The notes beneath the pieces are model-generated. The model was not told where the DNA came from. It did not search any database and worked only from the letters and a program-made list of their open reading frames with translations. From an uncultured Pseudomonadota bacterium (GTDB lineage Bacteria; Pseudomonadota; Gammaproteobacteria; Steroidobacterales; Steroidobacteraceae), in NCBI GenBank assembly GCA_903838705.1, contig CAILZL010000018.1:177537-241536 (forward strand): DNA of 64,000 bases, read 5' to 3'. Made by a program: the position numbers and the translations under genes. Shown one piece after another: positions 1 to 7,881 of the stretch; the stretch's first letter is position 1, and each line of letters starts with the position of its first letter.

Positions 1-668
1 GTCAGTGCCACATCAGGTGTCAGCCCGGCTTTGGAAAAGATCTGCTGAAGGGATGACGGACCTGTGAAACTGAATACATAAGTGACGATCGGATACTGTG
101 CCAGCTGCTTGAGTGTGGGTTTCTTGATCTGTGCAAGTGGATGTCCCACCGGTACAACTATGCGGCGATACCACTGATAGCAAGGCAAAAGCACATACTT
201 TCTGAATTGTTCGTGTGATCCGGTGGCGATGGCAAAGTCAATGTGATCCAGGGCTGCCATTTCCGCGATCTGTTCAGATGTGCCCTGGTGCAGATGCAGG
301 TCCACATTAGGATACTTGGCGCGAAATTGCTGTATGACGGTTGGCAGTACGTAGCGGGCTTGCGTATGAGTTGTACCGATGGACAGGGAACCACGGTCTT
401 CATCCTTCAGATCCGCCGAGATGCTCTTGATGTTTTGTACCTCGCGCAGGATGTGCAGTGCGCGTTCAATTACCTTCTGACCGGCCGGTGTGATCTTGGT
501 CAGGGTGCGGCCACTGCGCACGAATATGTTGAAGCCTAATTCATCTTCCAGCAGCTTCAGTTGTTTGCTCACCGCCGGCTGGGAGGTATGCAGTTTTTCT
601 GCTGCTGCGGTGATGTTCAGGCCATTCTGGGCCACTGCAGCAAGATAACGAAGCTGTTGTAGTTTCAT
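1..668 (-). CDS. cysB: CysB/Cbl-type LysR-family transcriptional regulator (3' end outside window)
   Basis: This reading frame is absent from the ORF track because it runs off the left edge. On the minus strand it starts at ATG 668 and opens with MKLQQLRYLAAVAQ, then a LysR winged helix-turn-helix ending in the TSQPAVSKQLKLLEDELG recognition region, followed by the substrate domain segment with TTHTQARYVLP and DFAIATGSHEQF. TTHTQARY and the MLPCYxWxRxIVV-like stretch are hallmarks of CysB/Cbl, which bind N-acetylserine or sulfate signals and control sulfur assimilation genes. About 222 residues are visible of the usual 320. CysB and Cbl cannot be told apart without the C-terminus; the symbol is the more common choice. 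Confidence 0.85.
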   Translation of the reverse strand, partial: MKLQQLRYLAAVAQNGLNITAAAEKLHTSQPAVSKQLKLLEDELGFNIFVRSGRTLTKITPAGQKVIERALHILREVQNIKSISADLKDEDRGSLSIGTTHTQARYVLPTVIQQFRAKYPNVDLHLHQGTSEQIAEMAALDHIDFAIATGSHEQFRKYVLLPCYQWYRRIVVPVGHPLAQIKKPTLKQLAQYPIVTYVFSFTGPSSLQQIFSKAGLTPDVAL

Positions 669-846
669 GGGCGTAAGTTCCTGGCTGAATCTGCCATACC
701 GCACCGATTTTGACACAAAGAAACGGACGCGTTGCGCCTGCTTGGGAGGATTGGAGAATATGTCGATGCCAGAAAGAGGTGGTTGAGTTGGCAATTTGGC
801 AGGAGGCCACTGTGCCACCTGGCGCCGGGTTGGCCGGAAAGTCTAT

Positions 847-1203
847 TCAGCTGCGACAGAAGCAGTCATGCAGCAGGTTGAGGATGCGTCGCGTCTTTCC
901 AGCGGGTACTGAGTAGTACACGGTCTGCGCCTGCTTCTTCGTGACGACGAGCTCTCGTTCGCGCAGTACCGCCAGATGTTGTGAAAGTGCTGACTGGCTA
1001 AGGTGCACGCATTCATTTATTTCGCCTACCGACTTTGGGCTGTCGAGCAGGCTGCACAGAATGACCAGTCGCTGATCGTTAGCCAGCGCCTTCAGGAATT
1101 CCGCCGCTTCGCCGGCATGTACGAGCATTTCCTGCATATCCATGGGGCTGCGGCTGGTTTTACTGCTTTTGCTGGTGGCGCGGACGGGCATGGCAGGATC
1201 CAT
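847..1203 (-). CDS. ArsR-family repressor, BigR/SqrR/YgaV-like (probable reactive sulfur sensor)
   Basis: A 118-residue winged-helix regulator. The ORF track extends it upstream to 1329, but the ATG at 1203 (MDPAMPV) fits the family length better; a later Met (MDMQEM) is also possible. The HTH is SVGEINECVHLSQSALSQHL, typical of ArsR proteins. Two cysteine sites match the pair used by persulfide sensors BigR and SqrR: Cys50 in LVILCSLL and a C-terminal HDCFC motif. In that family the two cysteines form a polysulfide bridge that releases DNA. It is divergent from a DUF2892-RND operon whose promoter contains a matching palindrome, so autorepression and repression of efflux are inferred. Ligand is inference. 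Confidence 0.85.
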   Translation of the reverse strand: MDPAMPVRATSKSSKTSRSPMDMQEMLVHAGEAAEFLKALANDQRLVILCSLLDSPKSVGEINECVHLSQSALSQHLAVLRERELVVTKKQAQTVYYSVPAGKTRRILNLLHDCFCRS

Positions 1204-1234
1204 ATCTGTTGGTGACCGGAATATTAAATTAGAA

Positions 1235-1263
1235 TTGACTGTATTAGCAAATGCTAATATAAA
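1235..1263 (+). promoter_or_regulatory. Sigma-70 promoter with ArsR operator in the spacer
   Basis: A -35 TTGACT (1235-1240) is followed after exactly 17 nt by TATAAA (1258-1263), reading toward the DUF2892-efflux operon. The spacer holds the palindrome TATTAGC-AAAT-GCTAATA (1242-1259, perfect 7-bp arms). A repressor bound there would block RNA polymerase. AT-rich dyads of this kind are typical of BigR-type ArsR proteins, and the divergent arsR-type gene is the obvious candidate. Coordinates are seen directly; the regulator assignment is inference. Confidence 0.75.
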
Positions 1264-1349
1264 TAAAGCCTGTCGATCTGGTGGTTCGTTACCGGTTAAT
1301 TCAGTGCTGGCTGCGAACGCAATCTGCAACGAATAACGAGGAGAATTTC

Positions 1350-1550
1350 ATGACCATCGATAAAGTAGTAATGCGCTTTGCCGGTACGATGGTGCTGCTC
1401 AGTCTGGCGCTGGGTCACTACGGCAGTCCGAACTGGTACTGGCTGACAGCATTCGTCGGTTTCAATCTCTTCCAGTCATCGATTACCGGGTTCTGCCCTC
1501 TGGCGATTATCTTGAAGAAGATGGGTGTCCGGTCGGGTTCGGCTTTCTGA
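1350..1550 (+). CDS. DUF2892 inner membrane protein
   Basis: A 66-residue membrane protein starting at ATG 1350 behind a GAGGAG ribosome-binding site; the 89-residue track version adds 23 unsupported residues. It has two hydrophobic helices, LLSLALGHYGSPNWYWLTAFVGFNLFQSS and a segment with the conserved GFCPLAIILKKMG cysteine motif of DUF2892 (YgaP transmembrane-domain type). In other bacteria these small proteins accompany rhodaneses and sulfur-responsive ArsR regulators. It is the first gene of an operon with the RND efflux genes, its stop codon touching the next possible start. Molecular role is unknown. Confidence 0.85.
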   Translation: MTIDKVVMRFAGTMVLLSLALGHYGSPNWYWLTAFVGFNLFQSSITGFCPLAIILKKMGVRSGSAF

Positions 1551-2633
1551 ATGATCAGCACAGTGGCCAATTACTCATCGGTCAAGTACATGAACAAGCT
1601 GTCGCGAGGGATATTGCTGGTGGCGGTGTCGCTTGCCGGGTGTTCCTCTGGTGAACAACCCAAGCAGGCTGCATCGCCTTCGGCTCAACTAAGTATGCAG
1701 GTGATGGCGCTGGAGAAGTTGCCTCTGGAGCGTGTGGTGGATGGCACCATTGAGGCCATCAACCAGGCAACCGTATCCGCACAGACTTCAGGGCGCATTA
1801 CTGAATTGTTCTATGACGTGAACGACTTTGTGCCAGCCGGGGCAGTCATCATGCGTCTGCGCGCCACGGAACAACGTGCTGGCATGCAGCAGGCACAGGC
1901 CGGGTTGCAGGAGGCAATTACCCGCGAGGCAGAAGCCAGGCAGCAGTTTGCACGCATAGAGGGACTTTACAGGGATAAAGTGGCCACCAAGCAGGAGTAT
2001 GACGTTGCGCTTGCGAATCGGGATGCAGCGAAAGCAAAGCTGGATGCTGCGCGCGCAGCCGGTGATGTGGCCAGAGAAGGCGTTGCGTATACGGAGGTGC
2101 GTGCGCCGTATGCAGGCATTGTCACCAGACGACTGGTGCAGGTAGGTGAGACTGTGCAACCCGGTACACCATTGATGAGCGGTGTTTCCCTGCAATACCT
2201 GCGCGTAAATCTGGACCTGCCGCAAAGTATTGTCGAGAAAGTTCGCGCTATCAGAAAAGCTGCAATCTATGTAAATGACAAGCGTGTTGAGGCCAGCAGC
2301 TTTACCGTGTTCCCCGAGGCCGATACCAGCACTCATACTTTCCATGCGCGTGCCAACCTGCCGGAAAATGCCACGGATCTGCATCCGGGCATGTTTGTCA
2401 AAGTAGGGTTGATAGTCGGTGAGGCAGAGCGTCTGCTGATTCCGTTATCTGCTGTGGTGACGCGTAGCGAAGTGACAGCTGCTTACGTGCTGGAAAAATC
2501 TGGCAGCGTCAAGCTGCGTCAGCTACGACTGGGAAATCATATTGATCAGCGTGTTGAAGTGCTGGCCGGACTGGGTGTGGGTGACACTGTTGTGCTCGAC
2601 CCGGTGGCCGCGATGCAACGGGTAACCAGGTAA
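1551..2633 (+). CDS. RND efflux periplasmic adaptor subunit (membrane fusion protein)
   Basis: HlyD/AcrA-type adaptor, 360 residues from the ATG that abuts the preceding stop. A second ATG at 1590 gives a cleaner lipoprotein signal (MNKLSRGILLVAVSLAGC) and may be the real start. The lipobox SLAGC predicts a lipid anchor. After it come the barrel-sandwich half (ATVSAQTSGRITEL), an alpha-helical hairpin rich in Ala/Gln/Arg (about residues 105-175), the second lipoyl half (VRAPYAGIVTRRLVQVGE) and the beta-barrel and membrane-proximal domains. It should link the inner-membrane pump encoded next (1-bp overlap) to an outer-membrane channel, which is not encoded here. Substrate unknown. Confidence 0.93.
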   Translation: MISTVANYSSVKYMNKLSRGILLVAVSLAGCSSGEQPKQAASPSAQLSMQVMALEKLPLERVVDGTIEAINQATVSAQTSGRITELFYDVNDFVPAGAVIMRLRATEQRAGMQQAQAGLQEAITREAEARQQFARIEGLYRDKVATKQEYDVALANRDAAKAKLDAARAAGDVAREGVAYTEVRAPYAGIVTRRLVQVGETVQPGTPLMSGVSLQYLRVNLDLPQSIVEKVRAIRKAAIYVNDKRVEASSFTVFPEADTSTHTFHARANLPENATDLHPGMFVKVGLIVGEAERLLIPLSAVVTRSEVTAAYVLEKSGSVKLRQLRLGNHIDQRVEVLAGLGVGDTVVLDPVAAMQRVTR

Positions 2634-5600
2634 TGGCTGAGTCCAGTCACACGCTCGGTTTGAGCGGCCGTCTCGCCAGAATTTTCCTGACCAATGAACT
2701 GACACCGCTTATCGCGCTGGCGTTAATGCTGCTGGGTGTGTTTGCTGTACTGGTGACGCCGCGTGAAGAAGAGCCCCAGATTGATGTCACCATGGCAAAT
2801 GTCATTATTGCTGCGCCGGGCGCCAGTACTGCTCAGGTGGAAAATCTGGTTGCATCACCCATGGAACAGGTGCTGGGCGAAATAGAAGGTGTGGATCACC
2901 TGTATTCAGTATCGCGCCCCGGTGTGGCCATCCTCACTGTGCAATACAAAGTAGGCGTGCCGCGTAATGAGGCCATAGTGCGGCTTTACAACGCTGTGTA
3001 TTCCAATCGTGATTGGCGGCCCGAAGGGCTGGGGGTGATGGAACCGGTTATTAAGCCGAAGGGAATAGATGATGTACCCATCGTCAGTCTGACTCTCTGG
3101 ACAAAAGATCAGGCGCGTGGTGCCTATGAGCTGAAGCAGGTTGCGCACGCCATAGAAGCAGAGATCAAACGTGTGCCCGGTACGCGCAACGTATACACAC
3201 TCGGCGGACCTGATGATACGGTGCATGTGCTGCTTGATCCGGCAAGGCTGTCCGGGTTCGGCCTGACTGCATTGAACCTGCAGAGTGCGCTGATGGGGGC
3301 CAATGTTGTGCTGGATGCGGGCAGTACCACGAGCGGCAACAGCAGTACCCCGGTACACGCAGGTGAATTTCTGGCGCGCGCCGATCAGGTTGCTGATCTG
3401 ATCGTTGGACTGAACAACGGCAAACCTGTTTACCTCCGGGATGTGGCTGAAATTCGACGGGGCCCGGATCAGCCCGAACAGTATGTGAAGTTTGCTACGG
3501 GGCGTGCCTCTCCGGTGCAGTCTGGCGGTGAATCACCTGCTGTGACCATTGCGATTTCCAAGCAGCCGGGACGCAATGCCAGTGATGTGGCAGATGGTGT
3601 GCTGGCACGTGTGAAAGCGCTGCACAACAGTTTCATTCCTGAAGGCGTTGAACTGACTGTTACGCGCAACTATGGCGAAACAGCGAATGACAAGGCGCAG
3701 AAACTGATCCAGAAGCTGGTGTTTGCCACACTGTCGGTCATTGTACTGGTGCTGGTGGCGGTGGGCTGGCGTGAAGCGGTGACGGTGGGTACGGCAGTAG
3801 TGGTGACGCTGGCTGCGACCTTGTTCGCCTCGTGGGCGTGGGGTTTTACCATCAACCGGGTGTCGTTGTTCGCCCTGATTTTTTCGATCGGCATTCTGGT
3901 GGACGATGCCATCGTTGTGGTGGAGAACATCCATCGACACTTTGCATTTGACAAGGATGATCCGGTGGCTGTCGTACCGCGTGCTGTGGACGAAGTGGGC
4001 GGACCGACTATTCTGGCTACCTTCACAGTGATTGCGGCTTTGCTGCCTATGGCTTTTGTCAGCGGCCTGATGGGGCCCTATATGAGTCCAATCCCCATCA
4101 ATGCCAGTATGGGCATGCTGATCTCGCTGGCGGTAGCACTGATCATCACGCCATGGTTATCACGCAAGCTGCTTGCGGGGACACATTCTGCGCCCGGCAC
4201 CACTGTGATCATGGTTGAAAATCGAATTGCCCATTTCTTTGAGGGTAGGCTGCGACCGTTTCTGCAAGGTTCAGGTGCGCGTGCGCGGCGTCATAAGCTG
4301 TACTGGGGGACTCTGCTGGCGATATTCATTGCTATTGCTCTGGCGGGTGTGAAGCTCGTGGTGCTGAAGATGCTGCCCTTCGATAACAAATCTGAATTTC
4401 AGGTTGTGGTGAACATGCCGGAAGGTTCAGCGCTGGAACAGACGGCTGCGGTGCTCGATGAATTGTCAGAAGAAATTGCCAGACTGCCAGAGGTGGTCGA
4501 TTACCAGGTCTATGCAGGTACTTCGGCGCCCATTAACTTCAATGGCCTTGTGCGTCAGTACTATCTGCGCAGCGGGCCACTGGTGGGAGATATTCAGGTC
4601 AACCTTGTGGACAAGCATCATCGTGACCGCAAGAGTCACGAAATTGCATTGGCCATCAGGCCGGCGTTAAGTGCTATCGGTAAGTTGCACAATGCCGTGG
4701 TGCAGGTGGTGGAGGTGCCGCCGGGACCGCCGGTTCAGGCGCCGATTGTGGCCGAAGTATACGGACCCAGTGCCGAGGCACAGCGCAGCCTGACAGCCCG
4801 GCTTCGTCCGTACTTTGACAGTACGCCTGATATTGTTGATGTTGATGACAGCAATGAAGCGCCGGCGCAGCGCTATGTGCTGGAGGTGGATCGCGACAAG
4901 GCCGCCCTGTCTGGTGTGACGCAGGCGCAGGTGGTCAGCACGCTCAATATCGCGCTCAATGGTGGTGATGCAACTTATATTCGTGCCGGTCAGGAGCGTT
5001 ATCCGATTCCGGTGCGGCTTGAGCTGCCAGTGTCGGATAAGGCCACGCTCGAAGGGTTGCTGTCACTGGAAGTTCAGGCAACGACGGGCAAGCGTATTCC
5101 CCTGTCTGAACTCATCATCGTCAAGCAAGCTGCATGGGATGGTGCGATCTATCACAAGGATCTGCTGCCGGTAACCTATATCACGGCAGATATGGCGGGC
5201 AAGCTGGACAGCCCTCTGTATGGCATGTTCGATGTCATGGCCAGCATCAAATCGAATCTGAAAGATCAGGTCGTAGAGCAGCGTTTCATCACCCAGCCGG
5301 ATAATCCTGATACCTTCGCCATCAAGTGGGATGGTGAGTGGCAGATTACTTATGAAACATTCCGTGACATGGGGCTTGCCTACTCGGTCGGTCTGTTGCT
5401 GATCTATCTGCTGGTCGTGGCACAGTTCCGTTCATATGCATTGCCCTTGATCATTATGGCGCCGATTCCGCTGACCTTGATCGGTATCATGCCGGGTCAT
5501 GCGTTGCTGGGCGCTCAGTTCACGGCGACATCCATGATCGGCATGATCGCACTGGCAGGTATCATTGTGCGCAATTCAATCCTGCTGGTGGATTTCATCA

Positions 5601-5848
5601 ATCTGGAACTGGTTCGGGGCAAGTCACTGGCGGATGCGGTGGTACAAGCCACAATCGTACGCACCAAACCCATTGTTCTTACCGGGCTCGCAGCCATGAT
5701 GGGTGCGTTCTTCATCCTTGATGATCCCATTTTCAATGGCCTCGCCGTGTCGCTCATCTTCGGTATTCTGGTGTCCACACTTCTGACGCTGATTGTCATT
5801 CCGGTGCTGTATTTCAGTTATCTCAATCGTCAGCAAAGCTCCGGGTAG
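2633..5848 (+). CDS. RND-family efflux transporter, inner membrane permease
   Basis: A 1071-residue AcrB/MexF-superfamily pump with the usual 12-helix plan: one N-terminal helix (LTPLIALALMLLGVFAVL), a large periplasmic loop, six central helices, a second periplasmic loop and five C-terminal helices. The proton-relay acidic pair is in SIGILVDDAIVVVENIHRH, and the C-terminal counterpart is ALAGIIVRNSILLVDF. The first start base overlaps the adaptor stop, so the pair is translationally coupled. Sequence style (PREEEPQIDVTMANV) places it in the group often labelled acriflavin resistance protein or VexF-like, not metal-exporting CusA. Regulation by the upstream ArsR protein is inferred; no outer-membrane factor gene follows. 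Confidence 0.93.
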   Translation: MAESSHTLGLSGRLARIFLTNELTPLIALALMLLGVFAVLVTPREEEPQIDVTMANVIIAAPGASTAQVENLVASPMEQVLGEIEGVDHLYSVSRPGVAILTVQYKVGVPRNEAIVRLYNAVYSNRDWRPEGLGVMEPVIKPKGIDDVPIVSLTLWTKDQARGAYELKQVAHAIEAEIKRVPGTRNVYTLGGPDDTVHVLLDPARLSGFGLTALNLQSALMGANVVLDAGSTTSGNSSTPVHAGEFLARADQVADLIVGLNNGKPVYLRDVAEIRRGPDQPEQYVKFATGRASPVQSGGESPAVTIAISKQPGRNASDVADGVLARVKALHNSFIPEGVELTVTRNYGETANDKAQKLIQKLVFATLSVIVLVLVAVGWREAVTVGTAVVVTLAATLFASWAWGFTINRVSLFALIFSIGILVDDAIVVVENIHRHFAFDKDDPVAVVPRAVDEVGGPTILATFTVIAALLPMAFVSGLMGPYMSPIPINASMGMLISLAVALIITPWLSRKLLAGTHSAPGTTVIMVENRIAHFFEGRLRPFLQGSGARARRHKLYWGTLLAIFIAIALAGVKLVVLKMLPFDNKSEFQVVVNMPEGSALEQTAAVLDELSEEIARLPEVVDYQVYAGTSAPINFNGLVRQYYLRSGPLVGDIQVNLVDKHHRDRKSHEIALAIRPALSAIGKLHNAVVQVVEVPPGPPVQAPIVAEVYGPSAEAQRSLTARLRPYFDSTPDIVDVDDSNEAPAQRYVLEVDRDKAALSGVTQAQVVSTLNIALNGGDATYIRAGQERYPIPVRLELPVSDKATLEGLLSLEVQATTGKRIPLSELIIVKQAAWDGAIYHKDLLPVTYITADMAGKLDSPLYGMFDVMASIKSNLKDQVVEQRFITQPDNPDTFAIKWDGEWQITYETFRDMGLAYSVGLLLIYLLVVAQFRSYALPLIIMAPIPLTLIGIMPGHALLGAQFTATSMIGMIALAGIIVRNSILLVDFINLELVRGKSLADAVVQATIVRTKPIVLTGLAAMMGAFFILDDPIFNGLAVSLIFGILVSTLLTLIVIPVLYFSYLNRQQSSG

Positions 5849-6006
5849 ACCGGGGGGTGGTCCGTCGCCCGTAAAGATTGCATGCTTGGAAGGATTAGGT
5901 ATTTTGCAGGGGTTATCTATCGGAAAGATGCATGACTTCTATTTCACCTTGTAAACAGATTGGCGCAGAATGACTCACGCCATTCAGGTCTGACGGGAGA
6001 GAAATC

Positions 6007-6483
6007 ATGAGTACCACAATTGATATCGGCATCAGCAAAAAAGACCGTGCAGCAATCGCCGATGGTCTGAGCAAGTTACTGGCTGACACATACACGCTGT
6101 ATCTCAAGACTCACAATTTTCACTGGAATGTAACCGGCCCGATGTTCCAGACTCTGCATCTCATGTTTGAAACGCAGTACACCGAGCTGGCATTGGCCGT
6201 TGATCTGATCGCAGAGCGCATCCGTGCACTGGGCTTCCCGGCACCGGGTACCTATGGTGAATATGCCAGACTGAGTTCCATCAAGGAGACATCGGGTGTG
6301 CCCAAGGCGGAAGCAATGATTCGTATGCTGGTGGAGGGACAGGAGGCAGTGGTGCGAACAGCCCGCTCTATTTTTCCGGCCGCAGAGCGTGCTACCGACG
6401 AAGCCACTGCAGATCTGTTGACGCAGAGAATTCAGTTGCACGAAAAAACGGCGTGGATGTTGCGCAGTCTGCTCGACAAATAG
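6007..6483 (+). CDS. dps: Dps-family DNA protection / mini-ferritin protein
   Basis: A 158-residue ferritin-like protein. The Dps signature [27 protein letters not shown] (about residues 36-62) contains the His, Asp/Glu residues of the inter-subunit ferroxidase site. Dps dodecamers oxidise Fe(II) with hydrogen peroxide and shield DNA in stress. The start at 6007 follows GACGGGAGAGA. The gene is alone between the efflux operon and a small DUF2892 gene; no clear OxyR or Fur site was recognised in the 158-nt upstream gap. The N-terminus lacks the long Lys-rich tail of E. coli Dps, so direct DNA binding is uncertain. Confidence 0.92.
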   Translation: MSTTIDIGISKKDRAAIADGLSKLLADTYTLYLKTHNFHWNVTGPMFQTLHLMFETQYTELALAVDLIAERIRALGFPAPGTYGEYARLSSIKETSGVPKAEAMIRMLVEGQEAVVRTARSIFPAAERATDEATADLLTQRIQLHEKTAWMLRSLLDK

Positions 6484-6571
6484 GGGTGATTGCGAATCAG
6501 TCAGAGGTTTTCCCGGACGAGATGGCTGTGATTCCGGAGTAGAGTGGTCGTATCAGCAAGTGAGGTGTGTG

Positions 6572-6772
6572 ATGGAAAAGAATGTCGGTTCGCTTGATCG
6601 TGGGGTTCGGATCATTGTTGGTCTGGCGTTGCTCAGTCTGGTGTTTCTCAGGCAGGACAGTTCACGCTGGTTTGGCCTGATCGGAGTGCTGCCGCTGTTG
6701 ACCGCATCGCTGAGCTGGTGTCCGCTATACACCGTGCTGGGTGTAAAGACCTGTTCGGTGGAGAAAAAGTAG
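6572..6772 (+). CDS. DUF2892 small membrane protein
   Basis: 66 residues from ATG 6572 (MEKNVGSLDRGVRIIVG), with GAGGTG just upstream; the track version begins at an upstream GTG. DUF2892 signature: MxKNVGxxDRxxR at the N-terminus, two transmembrane helices and the WCPLYTVLGVKTC cysteine motif at the end. This is the second DUF2892 protein of the window and is the stand-alone two-helix type, unlike the variant in the efflux operon. Function is not established. It converges with the DUF1003 gene across a hairpin at 6798-6823. Confidence 0.88.
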   Translation: MEKNVGSLDRGVRIIVGLALLSLVFLRQDSSRWFGLIGVLPLLTASLSWCPLYTVLGVKTCSVEKK

Positions 6773-6797
6773 TTCCCGGTAAGTGCGCTGGATCACG

Positions 6798-6823
6798 GCT
6801 TTGCAAGTTGTCGAGTGCAAAGC
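6798..6823. terminator. Hairpin between convergent genes
   Basis: GCTTTGCA and TGCAAAGC form a perfect 8-bp stem with a 10-nt loop between the convergent DUF2892 and DUF1003 genes. No T-run follows on either strand, so efficient intrinsic termination is uncertain. Confidence 0.4.
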
Positions 6824-6850
6824 GAATTGCCCGGCATATTGATGAAGTGA

Positions 6851-7546
6851 TCAGCGCTTGCGCCGCACTTCATTGATCAACTCCATCTGCACTTCCTGAA
6901 TTTCCACCAGTCGTTCCCACTGGTGAGTCAGCATGTGGTCAATCTTCTGATGTAACTGACGGATTTCCAGTTCGGCTTTGAGATTAACCTGATAGTCATG
7001 TTGCGCACGGGCACGATCCCGTGCTTCCTGCCGGTTCTGGCTCATCATGATCAGGGGCGCCTGAATCGCCGCCAGCGCAGACAGCACCAGATTCAGCAGG
7101 ATGTAAGGGTAGGGATCAAATGGTTTGGCAAGCAGCATCCAGGAGTTCAGGGTCATCCACCCCAACAGCACCAGAACAAAGAAGATGATGAATGACCAGC
7201 TGCCACCGAAGTCAGTGATACGATCTGCCAGTCGCTGACCAAAGGTCAGGCTGGAATCTATTTCAATTTCAGGATTCCGGCTGAGAATTTCGTGTTCTTT
7301 AAGGCCCTGCAACACTTCTTTGTCCAGCCGGCTCAATTCACCCTGTTCGTCGGCCAGCAGTGACCGTACATACTGTTGCTGAAAGCGTTGCAGGTCGTCG
7401 AGACAGATCCACAGGTTTTCATCCCAGTGCCCGGTCTCGCGCTGGATCAGCTGGGCTACGGCGGGCCGGACAATAATCGCCCGGCGCAGGTTGGCGCGCA
7501 GTGAAGTGTGGCAAACCTGACAGACCGGTGTGTTGGCAGTGTTCAT
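6851..7546 (-). CDS. DUF1003 domain-containing membrane protein
   Basis: 231 residues from ATG 7546; the track start at 7576 is a TTG and less likely. The N-terminal part has CxxC pairs (VCQVCHTSLR), then a linker predicted helical. Two transmembrane helices follow (SWSFIIFFVLVLLGWMTLNSW and PYILLNLVLSALAAIQAPLIMMSQNR), the core of DUF1003, and a charged C-terminal coiled-coil segment (DYQVNLKAELEIRQLHQKIDHML) ends the protein. The N-terminal cysteine motif may bind metal. Physiological role is unknown. It is divergent from the trp operon leader. Confidence 0.88.
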   Translation of the reverse strand: MNTANTPVCQVCHTSLRANLRRAIIVRPAVAQLIQRETGHWDENLWICLDDLQRFQQQYVRSLLADEQGELSRLDKEVLQGLKEHEILSRNPEIEIDSSLTFGQRLADRITDFGGSWSFIIFFVLVLLGWMTLNSWMLLAKPFDPYPYILLNLVLSALAAIQAPLIMMSQNRQEARDRARAQHDYQVNLKAELEIRQLHQKIDHMLTHQWERLVEIQEVQMELINEVRRKR

Positions 7547-7641
7547 GGGATCTTCGCTGGCTGGGTGATAATGCAATGTTGCCTATCATGCACCCAAAAT
7601 CCCGGCGTGTTGATCTGCCTCAGCCGGGTTGCAGAGCTGGC

Positions 7642-7669
7642 TTGACGCTCCCGCCTTGCGCGGTAATAC
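7642..7669 (+). promoter_or_regulatory. Promoter of the trp operon
   Basis: TTGACG (7642-7647), a 16-nt spacer and TAATAC (7664-7669) make a good sigma-70 promoter. The expected start is near 7676, only about 3 nt before the leader-peptide ATG at 7679, so the transcript would be leaderless or nearly so. No trp-repressor-like palindrome was recognised over the promoter. Confidence 0.65.
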
Positions 7670-7678
7670 TCACCACCC

Positions 7679-7735
7679 ATGAAGACACGTACACACATCC
7701 TCCCAGACTGCCGCTGGTGGTGGCGCCGCTCATAA
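7679..7735 (+). CDS. trpL: trp operon leader peptide
   Basis: An 18-codon frame too short for the ORF track: MKTRTHILPDCRWWWRRS. Three consecutive Trp codons (TGG x3, 7715-7723) sit just before the stop and overlap the first of a set of alternative RNA hairpins that ends in an intrinsic terminator upstream of trpE. This is the arrangement of classical trp attenuation: when charged tRNA-Trp is scarce the ribosome stalls at the Trp codons and the terminator does not form. No Shine-Dalgarno precedes the ATG, consistent with a leaderless start. Confidence 0.9.
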   Translation: MKTRTHILPDCRWWWRRS

Positions 7736-7829
7736 CGGAGCAGGGCGCTGGGCCCGTGATTTAGCGTGATCTAACGATTTTTGACGACACCAGAACCCAT
7801 CTCCGTGAACTGCCGGGGGTGGGTTTTTT
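7723..7829 (+). promoter_or_regulatory. trp attenuator: alternative hairpins and terminator
   Basis: Segment 1:2 is GCGCC-GCTC (7723-7731) pairing with GAGC-(AG)-GGCGC (7738-7748), covering the end of the leader frame. Segment 3:4 is an 11-bp stem (two G-U pairs) AACCCATCTCC / GGGGGTGGGTT (7794-7804 with 7815-7825, 10-nt loop) running straight into TTTTTT, a strong intrinsic terminator. A 2:3 antiterminator is possible (TGGG 7749-7752 with CCCA 7796-7799, GGAG 7737-7740 with CTCC 7801-7804). Pairings were read by eye; energies were not computed. Confidence 0.85.
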
Positions 7830-7881
7830 GTTGCCTGCTTTTCGGCTTGTATCCGAACTGCACGAACATCAGGAGTTTCAC

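Noticed and set aside
1788-2384. 198-residue minus-strand ORF within the efflux adaptor gene
   Set aside because: Antisense shadow of the adaptor hairpin and lipoyl domains, with no family features.
7819-7881. GTG start for trpE at 7819
   Set aside because: It falls inside the 3' arm of the attenuator terminator; TTG 7882 with AGGAG is the better start.
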